Made by a program: the position numbers and the translations under genes | From: Actinomycetota bacterium | Lineage (GTDB): Bacteria; Actinomycetota; Acidimicrobiia; Acidimicrobiales; Ilumatobacteraceae | DNA: 64,000 bases | Direction of reading: 5' to 3' | Assembly: GCA_030645495.1 (NCBI GenBank) | Contig: JAUSLV010000033.1 | Coordinates: 124,001-188,000 of the forward strand | The notes under the pieces: model-generated | Database searches by the model: none | The model's input: the letters and a program-made list of their open reading frames with translations, nothing else | Told to the model about the DNA's origin: nothing | Shown here: positions 41,595-50,492 of the stretch, in pieces | Numbering within the stretch: the first letter of the stretch is position 1 | Layout: the number at the start of each line of letters is the position of its first letter

Positions 41595-42762
41595 GGCGGG
41601 CGATCCACAAACCAGGGGCGTCGAACTCGGCCGGCGTGGGCAGCGGGTTGGGCTTGGCGAACAACTCGGTGAGGCGACCCTCGCCGACACGATCGGCTGC
41701 CCCGGCGGTGAACGTCTTGCCGCGCTGCACCTGATCTTGCGTGAGGCGCAGGCCCAGCAGGCGCTGCACGAACAGGTCGTCGGGCGAGGTTTCCACGCGG
41801 CGGCGGCGCACGGCCTCGGCGATGCGCAGTGCATCGCCGCCGATCACGCGAGCTGCCACCGAATCGACCAGGTAGTCGACCGCGCCCACCACGGTGGCCA
41901 CGGCGACATCGAGCTGCGGAGCATGCGCGGCCTGCTCGGGCGATTGCACAGCACCCAGCAGCAGGGCCGGGTCGGAGAGCAGCTGCTGCATCGCCTGCGT
42001 CGGGTCGCCGGCGTCGCTCATGTCGAGCTGGCTGAGCTGTTCGGCGACCGCGTTGGGGTCGGGGCGGAAGCCGCCCACGTAGCGGCGCACCAGCGCAGTG
42101 AACTGGTCGCGCAGCGCGGGGATGGAGAACAGCGTGTGGCCGATCATCTCCTGGGCCAGCACCCACAACCGCATCTCGTCGACCGGCAGGCTCCACTCGG
42201 TGGCGAACTGGTCGATCGTGGCGGGCACCACGAGGATCGCATGATCACTCCGCGGGATCGGCAGGTCGTACTGGCCGAACGTGCGCAACGCCATGCGGCC
42301 CACCATCGAGCCGACGGCCATGCCCATCATCGCCGGCTGCATCATCTGGCTGAGGTTGGCCATCATCGCCATCATCGGGTCGGCTTGGCTGAGCTCGTCG
42401 ATCTCGGCGCCGGTGGGCTTGCGGCCCAGCGACGTGGCCATCTCGGTGAACAGCGGGCGGTAGGCCTCGAGCGTGCGGTGGGCCCACACGCTCTTGGTGA
42501 CCGGGGTGATCTCGGGGAACGCAGCCTCGAAGCCGGTGATCTCGCGCACGTGCATCTCCACGATGCGGGCGAGGTTCTCGAGGGCGATGCGCACCGTCGG
42601 GTCGACGTTCGGCTCGGAGGCTCCACCAGCGCTGGCGAGTGCGGCGAACTGACGCGCGGCATCCCAGTTGAGCGGGCCCTGCCCGGCGAGCGCCTTGGCC
42701 AGGTCGCCGAACATCGGCAAGTTGCCGAACGGGTTCGAGGCCGGATCGAAGTCGTCTGCCAT
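41584..42762 (-). CDS. DUF2342 (zinc-metalloprotease-like) family protein
   Basis: This 392-residue protein matches the actinobacterial DUF2342/zincin-like family that co-occurs with F420 genes. The start MADDFDPASNPFGNLPMFGD, the Met-rich segment near 130-150 and the region after 185 fit. The expected HExxH zinc site reads Gln204-Glu-Met-Ile-Gly-His208 (LAQEMIGH), so the first zinc ligand is replaced by glutamine. Peptidase activity is therefore doubtful. The biological role of the family is unknown. The family is a marker for actinobacteria, which supports the taxonomic inference. Confidence 0.78.
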   Translation of the reverse strand: MADDFDPASNPFGNLPMFGDLAKALAGQGPLNWDAARQFAALASAGGASEPNVDPTVRIALENLARIVEMHVREITGFEAAFPEITPVTKSVWAHRTLEAYRPLFTEMATSLGRKPTGAEIDELSQADPMMAMMANLSQMMQPAMMGMAVGSMVGRMALRTFGQYDLPIPRSDHAILVVPATIDQFATEWSLPVDEMRLWVLAQEMIGHTLFSIPALRDQFTALVRRYVGGFRPDPNAVAEQLSQLDMSDAGDPTQAMQQLLSDPALLLGAVQSPEQAAHAPQLDVAVATVVGAVDYLVDSVAARVIGGDALRIAEAVRRRRVETSPDDLFVQRLLGLRLTQDQVQRGKTFTAGAADRVGEGRLTELFAKPNPLPTPAEFDAPGLWIARLEL

Positions 42763-42870
42763 GTGGGAAGCCTACGGCTCGCCGGCGCGCACCCGCTCGC
42801 GTCCGCCAACCTCTCACCAAGCCCTCACCCACGGCCTCGCGGGGGTGGGCCGGGAGATAGCGTCGGGGGC

Positions 42871-43848
42871 ATGAGCGCGACGACCGGTACCACGACGGCC
42901 AGCCCGGTGTGGGTGGGCGACGGCAGCGACGGGCTGGGGTCGCGGGTGCTGCGCCTGCTGGCGGGCAGCGACAGCGTGCGCGCCGGCAAGGCGGCGGATT
43001 GCGATGTGATGGTGTGGCTCGCGGCCACCGATGCCGACGCGCGGGCTGCTCGCGGCGAGAGCGCGCTGGCCGGGCTGGTGAACGCCCTGGCCCAGTGCGA
43101 GCAGGCCAGCCATGTGGTGCTGGTGTCGTCGGCGATGGTGTACGGAGCATGGGCCAACAACCCCGTGCCGCTCACTGAGGATGCGCTGCTGCGGCCCGAT
43201 GTGGAGTTCCCCTTCGCCCGCCAGCTGGGTGCCGCCGAGCAGCTGGTCGACGCGTGGCGTCATGCGAAGCCGGGTCGCACTGTCACCGTCCTGCGTCCCG
43301 CGATCGCGATGGCCGCTGACGGCACCAGTCGGCTCGCCAGCGCACTCGCAGCCGGCATGGGCCAGCGGATGGGCGAGGATGATCCGCCGGCGCAGTTCCT
43401 GCACCTCGACGATCTCGCCAGCGCCGTACTGCTTGCGGTCGAGCAACGGCTCGACGGTGTGTACAACGTGGCTCCCGACGGTTGGGTCGCCGGCGAACGG
43501 GTGCGCGCGCTCGCCGGTGCCGTACCGCGCGTGCGCTTGCCCGACCAGCTCAACGAGTTCATCATCAGCTTCCGTTGGCGGTTCCAACGCGGCCCCATCC
43601 CGCCTGGCCTGCGCAGCTACACGCGCTGGCCGTGGCTGGTGGCCAACGATCGGCTGAAGGACGCCGGCTGGAACCCCACTGTCACCAACGAGCAGGCGTA
43701 CGTGGAAGGCACCGAGGCGAAGTGGTGGACCATGGTGTCGCCGAAGCGTCGCCAAGAGATCGCCCTCGGTGGCCTGGGTGCCGTGATCCTGGCGATCACC
43801 CTGTTGATCATCCGGGCCGTGCGCCGGGCCCGTGCTCGCCGCCGCTGA
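42871..43848 (+). CDS. NAD-dependent epimerase-like protein with C-terminal TM helix
   Basis: This 325-residue protein begins at ATG 42871. Its N-terminal nucleotide-binding motif is weak (VWVGDGSDGLGSRVL). Later strands such as VVLVSSAMVYGAW and TVLRPAI are typical of extended SDRs. The catalytic YxxxK site appears as FARQLGAAEQL, lacking the tyrosine and lysine, so dehydrogenase activity is unlikely. Residues about 299-315 (ALGGLGAVILAITLLII) form a membrane helix followed by a basic tail. It may be a non-catalytic, membrane-tethered member of the epimerase family. It is divergent from the DUF2342 gene. Confidence 0.72.
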   Translation: MSATTGTTTASPVWVGDGSDGLGSRVLRLLAGSDSVRAGKAADCDVMVWLAATDADARAARGESALAGLVNALAQCEQASHVVLVSSAMVYGAWANNPVPLTEDALLRPDVEFPFARQLGAAEQLVDAWRHAKPGRTVTVLRPAIAMAADGTSRLASALAAGMGQRMGEDDPPAQFLHLDDLASAVLLAVEQRLDGVYNVAPDGWVAGERVRALAGAVPRVRLPDQLNEFIISFRWRFQRGPIPPGLRSYTRWPWLVANDRLKDAGWNPTVTNEQAYVEGTEAKWWTMVSPKRRQEIALGGLGAVILAITLLIIRAVRRARARRR

Positions 43849-43875
43849 CGCGCCGACGTTCTCGCGGCACCTCGC

Positions 43876-45099
43876 CTAGAGCGTGGTCTTCGCGCCGGCG
43901 AGCGTGACCGTCACGATCTGTTTCGTGCCGTTGGCCCGGAGCACCGAAAATCGCACCACGTCGCCGGCCCGGTGCATCCCGAGCTGGGCAATCAGCTCGC
44001 GGCAGTCGGCGATCGGGTTGTCGTCGAGTGCGACGATCACGTCGCCGGCGGTGAGGCCCGCCAGCGCGGCAGGCCCCGCTGGGTCGACGGCGCCGACGCT
44101 GAGGTCGCCGCTGGGGTCGTCGTTGATCACGACGCCCAGCCACACCGGGGCAACTCCTTGGAACGCGGCCATGGCCTGTTGGATGTCGTCGAGCGTCTCC
44201 AGCGTGACGAGATGGGCATCGCCCTCGCCGGCGGCCTGCTCGGTCTGGTGCGAGCACAGCGCCACGAGCTCGCCGCGCTGGTTCACCACGGGTGCCCCCT
44301 CGGGCATCGACTCGTCGTCGGCCCACTGGCCGGTCATCGAGCCATCGGCGGCGACGGTGATGGTGACGGGCTCGCCACCGAGGAAGGTGAGTTCGTCGCC
44401 CGGCTGGATGTCGGCCGCGACGGTGAACGAGGCAGAGGACTGCAGCGTGTTCGGTGCCAGCACGGCGAGACCGGTGCGCTCATCGACGAACAGCACCCGC
44501 GCCGCGGTTTCGCTGCCGTCGGGCAGCTCCAGTTGCACCTGCACCGCGTCGGCAACTGCTGCCGACGTGGTGATCGCCAGCGTGCCCCCGTTGACCGGCA
44601 CCGCGAGGACCGTGGGGGTGGGCGGCACCAGCGAGCCCTGCGTGGATTCGATGTTCGACCGCGCCGGTGAATGCACCTGCCAGGTGGGCAAGGGTGCGCC
44701 GACCAGGTGGTCGACGGGGCCGGTAGCCGATGTCGATGGGGGGCTCGTGGCGGGAGTCGTGCGGCGAACAGTGGTGGACGGACTCGCGGTGGTGTCGGTG
44801 ACCCCGGTGGTCAGACCGGTGCCGAAGTCGTGTTCGGTGAGGGTGACGATCGTGGAGCGGGCGGTGGCGACGGCGCCGCGCCCGGCTTCGGTGCTGAGCA
44901 TCGCCCACAGCAGCGTCACGCCGAGCACGCTGCCCACCACACCGGTGGCGGCAGTGAGACCACGGCCGATCGCCAGCGGCGGCTCGGTCTGGCGCCAGAC
45001 CTGCTCGCCGATCTCGCTGGGGTGTCGCCACACACGCTCGTGGGCCGGCAACGGCGCAGGCTGCTGCTGCTCGTCGTCGTTCCAGTCGCTAGGGCTCAC
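43876..45099 (-). CDS. HtrA/DegP-like membrane protein lacking catalytic serine
   Basis: This 407-residue protein starts at GTG 45099. A cytoplasmic Asp/Gln-rich tail is followed by one membrane helix (residues about 51-70), a Thr/Ser-rich linker, a trypsin-like barrel (about 165-300) and a PDZ domain (WLGVVINDDPSGDLSVGAVD onward). The order matches actinobacterial HtrA/PepD. However, the usual GNSGGP serine motif reads PEGAPV, and no catalytic His-Asp pattern is clear, so it is probably an inactive protease homologue that binds peptides through its PDZ domain. The domain would be extracytoplasmic. Confidence 0.75.
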   Translation of the reverse strand: MSPSDWNDDEQQQPAPLPAHERVWRHPSEIGEQVWRQTEPPLAIGRGLTAATGVVGSVLGVTLLWAMLSTEAGRGAVATARSTIVTLTEHDFGTGLTTGVTDTTASPSTTVRRTTPATSPPSTSATGPVDHLVGAPLPTWQVHSPARSNIESTQGSLVPPTPTVLAVPVNGGTLAITTSAAVADAVQVQLELPDGSETAARVLFVDERTGLAVLAPNTLQSSASFTVAADIQPGDELTFLGGEPVTITVAADGSMTGQWADDESMPEGAPVVNQRGELVALCSHQTEQAAGEGDAHLVTLETLDDIQQAMAAFQGVAPVWLGVVINDDPSGDLSVGAVDPAGPAALAGLTAGDVIVALDDNPIADCRELIAQLGMHRAGDVVRFSVLRANGTKQIVTVTLAGAKTTL

Positions 45100-45236
45100 G
45101 AAGCGGTCAGGTTAGTGAGGATCGCGGTGCTTGTGTCGTCGCGCGGCGCAATCTGCGGCGGCGCGGCTGCTCCGCGACCCTTCTCCCGATGGTCTCCCAG
45201 TGGCGGGGACCGCGATCACGGCTACCATGCGCAGTT

Positions 45237-45743
45237 GTGCAACCTCCGGCGACCGGCAACTCGTGGTTGGGCCTCACCGACCAGGTGATGCCCATCGCAG
45301 CAGCGTACGAATGGTGTGTGCTGCCTGCCTGCGGTGCCGTGGTGCTGTTCAGCGGCACCGTCCGCGACCATGCCGTCGACGATCAGGGCACACTGCGTCA
45401 CGACGTGCAGCATCTCACCTACGAGGCCTACGAGCAGCAGGTGGTTCCCAGCTTCGAGAAGATCGATGCCGAACTGCGCCACCGCTGGCCCGACACGGGC
45501 CGCGTCGTGCTGCTGCACCGCACCGGGCGGCTGGAGTTGGGCGAGAGTTCCGTCGTTGCCGTCGTCAGCGCGCCGCATCGCCCCGAGGCGTTCGAGGCCG
45601 CGCGCTACGCGATCGACGCGTTGAAGGCCAGTGCCCCGATCTGGAAGCACGAAGTGTGGGCCGAAGGCGCCGATTGGGGCACGGGCGCTCACCAGCCGGT
45701 CAGCGCTGCCGCGGTGGCCACTGCCGATGGTGGTGCGGCATGA
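45237..45743 (+). CDS. moaE: Molybdopterin synthase catalytic subunit MoaE
   Basis: This 168-residue protein matches MoaE along its length: CGAVVLFSGTVRDH, LTYEAYEQQVVPSFEKI, VVLLHRTGRLELGESSVVAV and the active-site region KASAPIWKHEVW. It inserts sulfur into precursor Z to make molybdopterin, using the MoaD thiocarboxylate. GTG 45237 is chosen because the upstream part of the open frame does not resemble MoaE; ATG 45288 is also possible. No moaD or other cofactor gene is adjacent, and the next gene is a small membrane protein whose start overlaps the stop. Confidence 0.9.
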   Translation: MQPPATGNSWLGLTDQVMPIAAAYEWCVLPACGAVVLFSGTVRDHAVDDQGTLRHDVQHLTYEAYEQQVVPSFEKIDAELRHRWPDTGRVVLLHRTGRLELGESSVVAVVSAPHRPEAFEAARYAIDALKASAPIWKHEVWAEGADWGTGAHQPVSAAAVATADGGAA

Positions 45744-45937
45744 CGTGGCTGTTCATCATCGGCGTCTTCGCTGTCGCCGGCGCGTTCTATCTGTACGGCC
45801 GGCGCAAGCACCGGCGCGAGTCGGGGCTCACCAACTTCCAGCGGCACATCGATGCCCTGTCGCCCGAACGGCGCCGCGAGTCGTTCGACCGCGTGCGCTC
45901 GCAGAACCGCGACGACGACCAGTGGGGTCGGCGCTGA
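45740..45937 (+). CDS. Small single-pass membrane protein
   Basis: This 65-residue protein starts in the moaE stop (ATGA). An N-terminal helix (MTWLFIIGVFAVAGAFYLYG) precedes a basic, helical cytoplasmic tail rich in Arg (RRKHRRES, SPERRRESFDRVR). It ends three bases before mreB, so it is probably co-transcribed with moaE and mreB. I do not recognise a family. Confidence 0.7.
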   Translation: MTWLFIIGVFAVAGAFYLYGRRKHRRESGLTNFQRHIDALSPERRRESFDRVRSQNRDDDQWGRR

Positions 45938-45940
45938 CCC

Positions 45941-46945
45941 ATGGCCCGCGACCTCGCCATCGACCTCGGCACGGCCAATACGCTCGTCTACATGAAGGGC
46001 AAGGGCATCGTGCTCAACGAGCCCTCCGTGATCGCGCTCAACCGCCAAACCGGTGAGGTGCTGGCCACGGGCCGCGAAGCGTGGCAGATGATCGGTCGCA
46101 CCCCCGGCTACATCGTTGCCGTGCGGCCGCTGCGCGGTGGCGCGATCACCGACTTCGAGATCACCGAGCGGATGATCCGCCTGCTGCTGCAGCGCGTGGG
46201 CGTCAGCCGGTTCACCCGCCCGAAGGTGGTCATCTGCGTGCCGTCTGCGATCACCGAGGTCGAGCGTCGTGCCGTCACCGACGCGGCCCGCCGTGCCGGT
46301 GCGCAGGACGCCCAGCTCATCGAGCAGCCGATGGCAGCCGCGATCGGCGCCGACCTGCCCATCGACGAACCAGTCGGCAACATGGTCATCGACATCGGTG
46401 GTGGCACCAGCGAGTCGGCGGTCATCAGCCTCGGCGGCATCGTCGCCCTCGAAGCCGTGCGCGTCGGCAGTTTCGACATCGACGCGGCGATCCAGTCGTA
46501 CGTACGGCGCGAGCACGGCATCGCCATCGGCGAACGCACGGCCGAAGAAGTGAAGCTGGCCATCGGCTCGGCGTCGCCCACCGAAGACGAAAGCCAAGCC
46601 GAAGTACGCGGCCGCGACCTGATGACCGGGTTGCCGCGCACCGTGGTGCTGACGCCCGAGGAAGTGCGCTTCGCGATCGACGACGTGGTCACCAGCATCA
46701 CGTCGTCCGTGGTGCGCTGCCTGGCGAAAGCGCCGCCCGAGCTGGCGCAAGACTTCCTCGTCCGCGGTATGTACCTCGTGGGTGGCGGTGGCATGCTGCG
46801 CGGCCTGGCGCAGCGCATCGAGAAGGAAACGAACACGCCGGTGCGCATGTCGAACATGCCGCTCGAGGCCGTGGTCATGGGCGCCGGGCACTGCATCGAG
46901 CACTACGACGCGCTCAAGGGCATGTTCATGGGTGCTCGCCGCTGA
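45941..46945 (+). CDS. mreB: Rod-shape actin homologue MreB
   Basis: This 334-residue protein is full-length MreB/Mbl: the phosphate-1 motif AIDLGTANTLVYMKGKG at the N-terminus, the connecting segment QLIEQPMAAAIGADLPIDEP, phosphate-2 MVIDIGGGTSESAVISLGGI, and the adenosine motif MYLVGGGGMLRGLAQRI. It polymerises under the membrane and guides lateral cell-wall synthesis. The usual partners mreC, mreD and rodA are absent here; moaE and a small membrane protein lie upstream and an RNB ribonuclease overlaps downstream. Because the neighbourhood is unusual, this may be a second or relocated mreB copy. Confidence 0.93.
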   Translation: MARDLAIDLGTANTLVYMKGKGIVLNEPSVIALNRQTGEVLATGREAWQMIGRTPGYIVAVRPLRGGAITDFEITERMIRLLLQRVGVSRFTRPKVVICVPSAITEVERRAVTDAARRAGAQDAQLIEQPMAAAIGADLPIDEPVGNMVIDIGGGTSESAVISLGGIVALEAVRVGSFDIDAAIQSYVRREHGIAIGERTAEEVKLAIGSASPTEDESQAEVRGRDLMTGLPRTVVLTPEEVRFAIDDVVTSITSSVVRCLAKAPPELAQDFLVRGMYLVGGGGMLRGLAQRIEKETNTPVRMSNMPLEAVVMGAGHCIEHYDALKGMFMGARR

Positions 46946-48327
46946 TGCGAGCGTTGGTCGACGACGGCCACGTCCTCGACTCGGGACTGGCGGCGATCCG
47001 CACGCAGTTCCAGGTGCCTGCGGGGTTCAGCCCGGCCGTCGAAGCGGCTGCGGCCGAAGCTGCCCGTCGTGCGCCCACTGCTCACGTCGACCGCACGGAC
47101 CAGCCGTTCGTGACGCTCGACCCGGCCACCAGCACCGACCTCGACCAGGCGTTCACGATCGAGTGGGCGGGCGACGACCTGCTGTTGCACTACGCGATCG
47201 CCGACGTCGGGTGGTTCGTGCAACCGGGCGACCCGCTCGACACCGAGGCGTGGCAGCGGGGCAGCACCTTGTACCTTCCCGATGGCAAGGCGGGCCTCTA
47301 CCCGCGCTCACTGGCCGAAGGGGCGGCGAGCCTGCTGCCCGACGGCCCGCGGCCGGCGGTGGTGTTCCAGGTGCGGCTCGACGCTGCCGGCACCGCGCGG
47401 CTCGACGGTGCCGAGCGCGCGCTGATCCACAGCCGGGCCAAGCTTGCGTACGACACGGTCACCGCCGCCGACCTGCCGGCCGGGTTCGACGAGTTCTCCC
47501 GCCGAGTGGCTGCCGCGGAGGCGGCCCGTGGTGCGGGCATCATCGATCCGCCCGAGCAGCACGTGCATCACGAGGGCGGCCATTACCGGCTGACGTTCCG
47601 CCCGCGCCTGCCCAGCGAGGATCAGAACGCGGCGATGTCGCTGGCCGCGAACTTGGCCGTTGCCGACGCGATGCAGACCGCCGGTGTGGGCCTGTTCCGT
47701 GTGATGGAGGCGCCCGACGAACGCGCCGTCCGCCGGCTGCGGCACACAGCAACCGCGTTCGGTCTGCAGTGGCCCGCGGGTCACTCGCTCGAACAGTTCT
47801 CGCGCACGCTCGACGGCGCCCGGCCCGCTGATGCAGCGTTCATGATGGCGGCGCGGCGCGCCGGTGGCGGTGCCGAATACCGCCCCTACGAAGCGGGTGT
47901 GGTGCCCTGGCACGCAGCCATGGCCGCCACGTATGCGCACGCCACCGCGCCGCTGCGTCGCTTGGCCGACCGCCACGTGGTGGAAACCGTGCTCGCGATC
48001 GCCAATGGCAACCCCGTGCCCGAGCAGGTGGCCGCGGCGATCCCCGAGCTGCCGGCCACGATGGCGAAGGCCGATCGGATGTCGAACACGATCGAACGGG
48101 CGGTGGTCGACCTCGCCGAGGCGGTGATACTGCACGGTTCGGAAGGCGACACGTTCGACGCGATCGTCACCGACGACGACGAAGACGGCACGCGTATCCA
48201 GCTCACCACGGTGGCGGTGAAGGCGCGCGTTCGCGCTCACGGCGTGAAGCCGGGCGATCCGATTCGCGTGAAGTTGGTGGCGGCCGATCCCGTCGAACGG
48301 ACCGTCGAGTTCGCTCGCGTGGGCTGA
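46945..48327 (+). CDS. RNB-domain ribonuclease (RNase II/R catalytic core)
   Basis: ATG 46945 overlaps the mreB stop. The 460-residue protein is essentially the RNB exoribonuclease domain: FVTLDPATSTDLDQAF with the metal-binding aspartates (Asp65, Asp67 and neighbours), HYAIADVGWFVQPGD, and YAHATAPLRRLADRHV with the conserved arginines. N-terminal cold-shock domains are missing. The last 70 residues might form a small beta-barrel but do not match a clear S1 domain. It should degrade RNA 3'-to-5'. This compact form occurs in actinobacteria. Confidence 0.88.
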   Translation: MRALVDDGHVLDSGLAAIRTQFQVPAGFSPAVEAAAAEAARRAPTAHVDRTDQPFVTLDPATSTDLDQAFTIEWAGDDLLLHYAIADVGWFVQPGDPLDTEAWQRGSTLYLPDGKAGLYPRSLAEGAASLLPDGPRPAVVFQVRLDAAGTARLDGAERALIHSRAKLAYDTVTAADLPAGFDEFSRRVAAAEAARGAGIIDPPEQHVHHEGGHYRLTFRPRLPSEDQNAAMSLAANLAVADAMQTAGVGLFRVMEAPDERAVRRLRHTATAFGLQWPAGHSLEQFSRTLDGARPADAAFMMAARRAGGGAEYRPYEAGVVPWHAAMAATYAHATAPLRRLADRHVVETVLAIANGNPVPEQVAAAIPELPATMAKADRMSNTIERAVVDLAEAVILHGSEGDTFDAIVTDDDEDGTRIQLTTVAVKARVRAHGVKPGDPIRVKLVAADPVERTVEFARVG

Positions 48328-48342
48328 CGAGCCGCGGCCGGG

Positions 48343-49572
48343 TCAGGCCGGCTGGAAGCTGTACACCGTGCCGTTGTGATCGAGCAGGTACAGCTCGCCG
48401 TCGGGCCCGGCGACGATGGCCGACGGGTTGCCCTGCGTCAGTAGCGGGATGACCGTTGCCGTGCCGTCGATCGTGGTGTGCAACGCCCAGACCTTGCCGC
48501 TGCAATAGTCGGCGAACACGTACCAGCCGCGCAGCGAGCTGATCGTGGTGCCGCGGTAGACCGCTCCGCCCGACACCGAGCAGCCGTCATCGCCGTGGGG
48601 GTACTCGTGCACCGGGGGCGTTGCCCCGTCGGCCGACTGGTCGTCGTTGAAGCGGTGAGTGCCTTCCCACGCGCTCCACCCGAAGTTGAGGCCCTTGCCG
48701 CCACCTTGTTCGGCCCAGGCGACATCGATCTCTTCCCACAGGCCCTGGCCCACGTCGCCGATCCAGAGGTCGCCGGTGGCCGAGTCGAAGCTGAACCGCC
48801 ACGGGTTGCGCAGACCGGTCGCCCAGATCTCGGGCCGCGCACCGGCGACGTCGACGAACGGGTTGTCGGCGGGAATCGTGTAGGGGGCGCCGTCGCCGGC
48901 CGCGGGGTCGATGCGCAGCATCTTGCCGAGCAGGTCGCTCGGGTCGAGCGCCCGGCGATCGGTGTCGTCGGCCGCTCCACCGTCGCCCATGCCGATGTAC
49001 AGGTAGCCATCGGGACCGAACACGATCTTGCCGCCGTTGTGGTTGGCATACGGCTGATCGATCTGCAGCACCGTGCGGACACTGGCCGGGTCGAGCGTGC
49101 CGTCGTCGGCGACGCCGTATTCGGCGACGGTCGTGTCGCCATCGCGGTCCGTGTAGTTGACGTACGCGAGCGCGTCGGTGGGGTGGAAGGCGAGGCCGAG
49201 CAGCCCCTGTTCGCCCTCGCTGACGATCAGCTCGTGCACGTCGAGCACGGTCTCGGCGACCTGTCCATCGCGGATGCGCAGGATGGTGCCGTCCTGCTGC
49301 ACCAGGTAGGGGTCGGCGTCGCCGTCGCGCCACACCAGGTCCACCGGGCGGCTGAGGCCGGAGACGACTTCCACCAACTGCACGTCGGAAGCCGCCGGCG
49401 TTCCCAGCTGCTCGGTGGTGGTGGCACCCCCATCCGTTCCGGCAATGGTGGGTGCGGTCGAGGCGTCGCCGCCCGTGGAACCTGCGGTGTCGCCCGAACC
49501 CGTGTCGTCGTCGGTGCAGCCGGCGACGGCGATGGCGGCTGCGAGGCAGCAGCCGAGCAGTCGCAGCCTCAT
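48343..49572 (-). CDS. Secreted PQQ-dependent sugar dehydrogenase-like lipoprotein
   Basis: This 409-residue protein begins with a lipoprotein signal (MRLRLLGCCLAAAIAVAGC, Cys19) and a Ser/Thr/Gly linker. The rest is a six-bladed beta-propeller of the glucose/sorbosone dehydrogenase family: VVSGLSRPVDLVW, GEQGLLGLAFHP, NHNGGKIVFGPDGYLYIGMG, and GLRNPWRFSFD. PQQ and calcium are the usual cofactors, although some relatives are non-catalytic. Its ATG overlaps the tesB stop, so the two are co-translated. It is convergent with the RNB ribonuclease gene. Confidence 0.85.
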   Translation of the reverse strand: MRLRLLGCCLAAAIAVAGCTDDDTGSGDTAGSTGGDASTAPTIAGTDGGATTTEQLGTPAASDVQLVEVVSGLSRPVDLVWRDGDADPYLVQQDGTILRIRDGQVAETVLDVHELIVSEGEQGLLGLAFHPTDALAYVNYTDRDGDTTVAEYGVADDGTLDPASVRTVLQIDQPYANHNGGKIVFGPDGYLYIGMGDGGAADDTDRRALDPSDLLGKMLRIDPAAGDGAPYTIPADNPFVDVAGARPEIWATGLRNPWRFSFDSATGDLWIGDVGQGLWEEIDVAWAEQGGGKGLNFGWSAWEGTHRFNDDQSADGATPPVHEYPHGDDGCSVSGGAVYRGTTISSLRGWYVFADYCSGKVWALHTTIDGTATVIPLLTQGNPSAIVAGPDGELYLLDHNGTVYSFQPA

Positions 49573-50420
49573 AGGTTCGCCACCCTCACGAGACCCTCCT
49601 GCGACACGCTGACGGCCAGCTGGCCGTCGGCAGTGTAGATGTTGCCGCCCGACAGCCCGCGGGATCCGTGCGTGGAGATCGGCGACTGCACGTACAACAA
49701 CCACTCGTCGGCGCGGAACGGGCGGTGGAACCACATCGCGTGATCCAGGCTGGCCATCTGCATGCCAGGGGTCTCCCACGACATCCCGAACGGCAGGATC
49801 GCGGTGTCGAGCAGGGTCATGTCGCTGGCGTAGGTGACGATGCACGCGTGCAACACGGGGTCGTCGGGCAACGTGCCGTCGGCCCGCAGCCACACGCGCT
49901 GGCCATACGCGGGGATGCCGCTGCGAGTCATCGGGTCGGTGTCCACGTAGCGCACGTCGATCGGGCGCGGCCGGTCGTAGAACTCGCCGATCTTGTCCTT
50001 GTACGGTGCCATCCGCTCTTTGAAGTCGGGCAACGACTCGGGCCGCGGCACGTCGAGCGGCGGGGGTGTCTGGTAGTCGAGGCCGACCTCGGGGATGTGG
50101 AAGCTGGCCTGCAGATTGAAGATCGCGCGGCCGTTCTGGATGGCCACCACGCGCCGGGTAGTGAAGCTCTTGCCGTCGCGGATGCGGTCGACGTCGTACA
50201 GGATCGGCTTGGTGGGGTCGCCGGGGCGCAGGAAGTAGGCGTGCAGCGAGTGGGCCGCACGGCCGGGTTCCACCGTGCGGGTGGCTGCCACCAGTGCCTG
50301 GCCGGCCACCTGCCCGCCGAACACACGCTGACGGTTCTCGTCGGGCGAGACACCGCGGAAGAGGTTGACCTCGATCTGTTCCAGGTCGAGCAGGGAGACG
50401 AGTTGGTTGAGGTCGGTCAT
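49569..50420 (-). CDS. tesB: Acyl-CoA thioesterase II
   Basis: This 283-residue protein matches TesB: a double hot-dog fold with NLFRGVSPDENRQRVFGGQV near residue 19, AHSLHAYFLRPGDPTKPILY and, in the second half, SLDHAMWFHRPFRADEWLLY. The catalytic Asp of SLDHAMWFH is present. It hydrolyses medium- to long-chain acyl-CoA to free acid and CoA in the cytoplasm. Overlap with the sugar dehydrogenase-like gene suggests one transcript, though a functional link is unclear. Confidence 0.92.
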   Translation of the reverse strand: MTDLNQLVSLLDLEQIEVNLFRGVSPDENRQRVFGGQVAGQALVAATRTVEPGRAAHSLHAYFLRPGDPTKPILYDVDRIRDGKSFTTRRVVAIQNGRAIFNLQASFHIPEVGLDYQTPPPLDVPRPESLPDFKERMAPYKDKIGEFYDRPRPIDVRYVDTDPMTRSGIPAYGQRVWLRADGTLPDDPVLHACIVTYASDMTLLDTAILPFGMSWETPGMQMASLDHAMWFHRPFRADEWLLYVQSPISTHGSRGLSGGNIYTADGQLAVSVSQEGLVRVANL

Positions 50421-50492
50421 GCAGGGGGCATTCTCGCAGGCTCCGTGTCACGACGCGGCAACGGATTCGCGCGGCCGGTATGGTGCCAGCCG

